NCBI GenBank assembly: GCA_030065235.1
Contig: JASJDC010000011.1
Span: 62,001 to 126,000, forward strand
Direction of reading: 5' to 3'
Source: Alphaproteobacteria bacterium
Lineage (GTDB): Bacteria > Pseudomonadota > Alphaproteobacteria > UBA8366 > Aestuariispiraceae
Length of the DNA stretch: 64,000 bases
The first letter of the stretch is position 1, and the number at the start of each line of letters is the position of its first letter. Positions 61,162 through 64,000 of this stretch are shown in pieces. Under the pieces are notes generated by a model, which ran no database searches, was not told the DNA's origin, and saw nothing but the letters and a program-made list of their open reading frames with translations. The position numbers and the translations under genes are program-made.

Positions 61162-61776
61162 TCATTCTTGCACTAGACCGCTTTTCACCGCAAATGGGTC
61201 CCAACTTGGGTCCTTATGCCATGCGTACTCAGTTTCGTCGGCCATCCACTCGGCCTGTTCATCCCCAAATAAATGCGCCGCCGCAGCGAGAGACATGTCC
61301 ATCCCGGCGGAGACACCCGAAGATGTAAAGAACTTGCCATCTTGTACCCATCGCGCTTTCTTCACCCAATGTACCTGCGGGCCCAGATGGACGGTGTCAC
61401 GAAAGTCGATTTTGTTGGTGGTAGCGCGACGTCCGTCAAGTCGCCCGGTCATGGCGAGTAGAATACTGCCTGTACAAACAGTCATCACAAGGTCAGCATT
61501 GTCCGACACCTCTTCGAGCCAGGACACTGAATCCGGGTTATTCCCAACTTCAATCGCGCTGTCGCCGCCCGGAACCAAGAGGAGATCGAATGAGCGCGCC
61601 TCGAAAATGGATTTGTCTGGTAAAATTCGTTGGCCATGCCGCGTAACAACTGGGTCGAGCGACGCGGCGACAAAGGTTAGGCTAATTCTGTCGAAGAAGC
61701 CGCCAAGCAGTTCCACAGGCCCGAATAGATCGAGGGTTTGAACGCCGGGAAAGATAAAAACTCCAAGGGACTTCAT
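61162..61776 (-). CDS. DJ-1/PfpI family protein (isonitrile hydratase-like)
   Basis: The 204-residue protein has IFPGVQTLDLFGPVELLGGF at the start, FDLLLVPGGDSAIEVG, and the nucleophile elbow TVCTGSILLAMTGRLDGRRAT with its reactive cysteine. SSGVSAGMDMSLAAAAHLFG follows. This is the isonitrile-hydratase/ThiJ branch. The exact substrate is unknown. It diverges from a GlxA-type regulator that contains a related domain, and the regulator may control it. Confidence 0.87.
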   Translation of the reverse strand: MKSLGVFIFPGVQTLDLFGPVELLGGFFDRISLTFVAASLDPVVTRHGQRILPDKSIFEARSFDLLLVPGGDSAIEVGNNPDSVSWLEEVSDNADLVMTVCTGSILLAMTGRLDGRRATTNKIDFRDTVHLGPQVHWVKKARWVQDGKFFTSSGVSAGMDMSLAAAAHLFGDEQAEWMADETEYAWHKDPSWDPFAVKSGLVQE

Positions 61777-61853
61777 TGCCGTATCCTTTGCATTGAGGCG
61801 ACACTATCAAGAATAGGCAGTTTATCCTTACGGTTTAGGGTGGAAATGACAAA

Positions 61854-62837
61854 ATGACCGCGTTTTCAGACAAACGTCTTGTCGTATTCGTCGTCTTTCC
61901 CAATATCTCTCTGCTTGATCTGGCTGGTCCTCTGCAGGTTTTTTCGTGGGCGAGAAGCAGTGGAAGCGATCCGCTCGCTTATGAGACGGAAGTCGTCTCA
62001 CGAAATGGCGGCCCGGTGCCGACCGATACGTTGATAAAAGTGGATACCTTGCTGATCAGTCAAATGAGGGATCGCGCGATAGATACACTTATGATCATCG
62101 GCGGCGATGGCGTCTATGAAGCCGCAAGAGACATTCATTTCGTTGAAGAGGTCGCAGTGCTTTCGCGAATGGCGGATCGCGTTTGTTCCGTCTGTTCCGG
62201 AGCCTATTTACTGGCGGCCACCGGAGCCTTGAACGGGCGTCGTGCGGTGACTCATTGGGAAGACGCCAAAGCGCTAAAAGAGACATTTTCAGATGTTCAG
62301 GTTGAATTGGACCCGATCTATATCCGGGACGATAACATTTGGACATCGGCAGGCGTGACTTCCGGAATCGATATGTCTCTTGCAATTCTCGCAGAGGATA
62401 TTGGTCAGAAGGCCGCACTCGAACGGGCCAGAGCATTAGTCACTTATATGATCCGGCCCGGCGGGCAGTCTCAATTCAGCCCTGCCCTCGAACGTCAGAG
62501 CAACGACCGGGAAGGACGTTTCGACGTTCTTCATGCTTGGATTGCAGACAACATGCAAAATGGGCTGCTTGTTGAAGATCTAGCAGACCATGAAAATATG
62601 ACCGTCCGAACTTTTCATCGATTGTATTCATCAACCATGGGTCGCACTCCTGCCAAAGCTGTTGAATTAATTCGACTTGAAAGGGTGCGAGAATTGTTGG
62701 AGTCTACGACGCTTACGATCCAGGCCATAGCGCGTCAGTGTGGATTCAAGGATAGCGAGCGGATGAGGCGTTCGTTCCTAAGGCAGTTCAATGTCTCTCC
62801 CAATGACTATCGAAAGCGTTTCGGCCTTCTACGTTAG
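61854..62837 (+). CDS. GlxA-type transcriptional regulator (DJ-1/PfpI plus AraC HTH)
   Basis: The 327-residue regulator has an N-terminal DJ-1-like domain (VFPNISLLDLAGPLQVFSWA, CSVCSGAYLLAATGALNGRRAVTHWED). A C-terminal AraC double helix-turn-helix covers about 220-325 (HENMTVRTFHRLYSSTMGRTPAKAVELIRLERVRELLESTTLTIQAIARQCGFKDSERMRRSFLRQFNVSPNDYRK). Such proteins sense a small molecule with the first domain. The neighbouring divergent DJ-1 enzyme is the likely target, with 77 bp between starts. Confidence 0.92.
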   Translation: MTAFSDKRLVVFVVFPNISLLDLAGPLQVFSWARSSGSDPLAYETEVVSRNGGPVPTDTLIKVDTLLISQMRDRAIDTLMIIGGDGVYEAARDIHFVEEVAVLSRMADRVCSVCSGAYLLAATGALNGRRAVTHWEDAKALKETFSDVQVELDPIYIRDDNIWTSAGVTSGIDMSLAILAEDIGQKAALERARALVTYMIRPGGQSQFSPALERQSNDREGRFDVLHAWIADNMQNGLLVEDLADHENMTVRTFHRLYSSTMGRTPAKAVELIRLERVRELLESTTLTIQAIARQCGFKDSERMRRSFLRQFNVSPNDYRKRFGLLR

Positions 62838-63068
62838 AGTTGTTCTCAGTGTATCTGGGAGAATTTCGAGTCGCATTGACCTTCGATATCACTAGGCAAG
62901 GGCCGAGCGTTAGTGATGGGTCGGGTAATGTCGCCGAGTTTGGGGCCGCCGATACTATGAAAGACCTGGTGTAACTCTGCGCCCGGCTCTACAGTTGATC
63001 TGTGAGCGGCTCTCGGATGACGGGGTGGAGGGATACGCTCTCGATACAGCTTCAGGGGAACCGCCGGT

Positions 63069-63530
63069 ATGAAGTCATTGATGCTTTTTTGGATCATACT
63101 GTTGTCGCCGGCGACGGCCTTCGCCTTGCCGGCGGAAGATCACTGGACGACGGACCTCGACCCCAAGTACGCCGCCGCTCTGTCCGAGAGCGCGCAGCTT
63201 CTGGAAACAGAGCGGTATTGCGAGGCGCTGCCGATGCTTGAAGAGCTGGCTTCGGCGCTGCCCGCCAATGCGGATGTCTTCAACATGCTCGGATATGTGC
63301 ACCGCAAAATGGATGAATTGGACGTCAGCGCCAAACATTATGAGCGCGCGCTCTACCTCGATCCCAACCATCTTGGCGCACTCGAATATCAAGGCGAACT
63401 CTTCCTTCGACAGGGAAATCTGGACGGCGCTCTGGCGAATCTCAGGAAACTGGAAAAAGTATGCAGCGTCGCGTGTGAAGAGCGAGACCAACTAAAAACG
63501 GCGATCAGCGCTCATCAGACCCGGGATTGA
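63069..63530 (+). CDS. Exported TPR protein
   Basis: The 153-residue protein has a signal peptide (LMLFWIILLSPATAFALP, cleavage near 20) and about three TPR units: AAALSESAQLLETERYCEALPMLEELAS, ADVFNMLGYVHRKMDELDVSAKHYERALYLDPN and LGALEYQGELFLRQGNLDGALANLRKLEK. It is probably a periplasmic scaffold. AGGGGAA precedes the ATG. The upstream 230 bp after the GlxA gene show nothing recognisable. Confidence 0.83.
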   Translation: MKSLMLFWIILLSPATAFALPAEDHWTTDLDPKYAAALSESAQLLETERYCEALPMLEELASALPANADVFNMLGYVHRKMDELDVSAKHYERALYLDPNHLGALEYQGELFLRQGNLDGALANLRKLEKVCSVACEERDQLKTAISAHQTRD

Positions 63531-63712
63531 GTTTTGCCAGCGGATGCGACGAACTTGTCTTATCCGTGGAACAGGCGATGCAACGCGCCAACCCAACGCG
63601 CCGGTCTCGGCACATAGTTGCTCGCCCCGCTCACGGCATTAGACTGGAGCAGGCGCGTGGAGGGTAGACCGTCCACATGTTGGCGCGCCGCAGCGTTGAA
63701 AACGGATAGGCG

Positions 63713-64000
63713 ATGTTCACAAAGCCCCTTGAATTTGGATTTAAGCAGTTTGCTCGCATGCGTCTTTGGCCGGCGGTGCTTATCTGCGCCGCGCTTGGCT
63801 GGAGCGCCGCGGCCTGGGGCCAGACCGCCGAGCCATTGCAGATCCGGTCCGCGCTCGAACAATACAGGGACGCCGGCGCTCTGACGGTTTTGGACGCGCC
63901 GCTCGGCAGCGGCCCCTTCCTCGAGGCCTTCTATCGCCAGCGCGGCTATGCTCCGGCTTGGGACGACCCGGAGGAAGCGCGCGATCTGGCGGCGGCGCTG
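63713..64000 (+). CDS. L,D-transpeptidase (YcbB/LdtD type), N-terminal part
   Basis: Only the first 96 codons are in the window. The frame starts at ATG 63713, with GGATAGG upstream, and has a signal segment LWPAVLICAALGWSAAAWG. The mature start has the scaffold-domain motif FYRQRGYAPAWDDPEEARDLAAAL, seen in YcbB-type enzymes. These form 3-3 crosslinks in peptidoglycan. The catalytic cysteine domain lies beyond the edge, so the call rests on the N-terminal motif alone. Confidence 0.8.
   Translation, partial: MFTKPLEFGFKQFARMRLWPAVLICAALGWSAAAWGQTAEPLQIRSALEQYRDAGALTVLDAPLGSGPFLEAFYRQRGYAPAWDDPEEARDLAAAL

Noticed and set aside
1-64000. CRISPR array, rRNA operon, transposase or integrase genes
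   Set aside because: I read for regularly spaced repeats, rRNA motifs and recombinase motifs and found none. The tandem repeats present are short and local.

Overview
The window reads as chromosomal DNA of a high-GC alphaproteobacterium. Support comes from the GCG/GGC-rich codon use, a DUF3572 protein, a DUF6134 protein, a Rickettsia-type 17-kDa surface-antigen lipoprotein, the HIT family carrying the NMVPQLHIH motif, a DUF482/COG3146 acyltransferase and a ChoXWV choline importer. Most genes are housekeeping or envelope genes packed in short operons. No rRNA operon and no CRISPR array is visible, and there is one functional tRNA gene.

Layout. 1-5.4 kb: a cut-off glycerate kinase (minus), a HIT protein, a DUF2817 metallopeptidase-like protein, then the repair pair ligase-associated DEXH helicase + PdeM nuclease. 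5.7-14.9 kb: photolyase followed by a same-strand block of flavin oxidoreductase, DUF1365, cyclopropane-synthase-like methylase, MFS carrier and DUF3833 lipoprotein, converging on a minus-strand block of DUF6134, short-chain dehydrogenase and NTF2-like protein. This resembles photo-oxidative-stress / modified-fatty-acid clusters. 15-19.4 kb: GAF-HD-GYP phosphodiesterase with an MBL hydrolase, then a MotA/MotB stator pair. 19.6-30.1 kb: RlmD-type methyltransferase, MATE exporter, DUF3572, succinate-semialdehyde dehydrogenase, cupin, HNH protein, a small hypothetical, a SAM methyltransferase, SppA and a TTC38-like TPR protein.

30.1-35.5 kb is an accessory island, visibly more AT-rich, between the TPR gene and aroC. 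It carries an MFS transporter, a membrane-anchored coiled-coil protein, a frameshifted GNAT acetyltransferase and a MarR/DoxX/GST unit with a clear promoter and two operators. It is punctuated by two pairs of diverged direct repeats. One pair copies the 5' end of the TPR gene, the other copies the 3' end of aroC.

35.5-43.5 kb: aroC-fabI, a YihY membrane protein, a CbpA-type DnaJ, the 17-kDa antigen, pdxH, a cation diffusion facilitator and a short-chain dehydrogenase. 43.5-44.1 kb: a HigBA-like toxin-antitoxin module with palindromic operators. 44.2-51.8 kb: choXWV, then galU-ugd-phosphomannomutase for nucleotide-sugar supply, and an ArsC/Spx-family protein. 52-59.9 kb: a PAS histidine kinase, N-formylglutamate amidohydrolase, RidA, a PYROXD2/CrtI-like oxidoreductase, a COG3146 acyltransferase and mnmA.

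59.95-61.02 kb: a CAT-anticodon tRNA gene whose 3' 44 bases are exactly repeated 994 bp downstream. The repeats bracket a tiny element with one membrane-protein gene and no integrase. To its right lie a divergent DJ-1/PfpI enzyme and GlxA-type regulator pair, a secreted TPR protein, and the start of an L,D-transpeptidase cut by the window edge.

The most interesting structures are the integrase-less tRNA-borne mini-element, the duplicated gene ends that mark the TPR-aroC interval as a repeated insertion or recombination site, and the photolyase-linked lipid-modification cluster. All functional calls rest on reading the translated sequence and on remembered family motifs. No database search was run.
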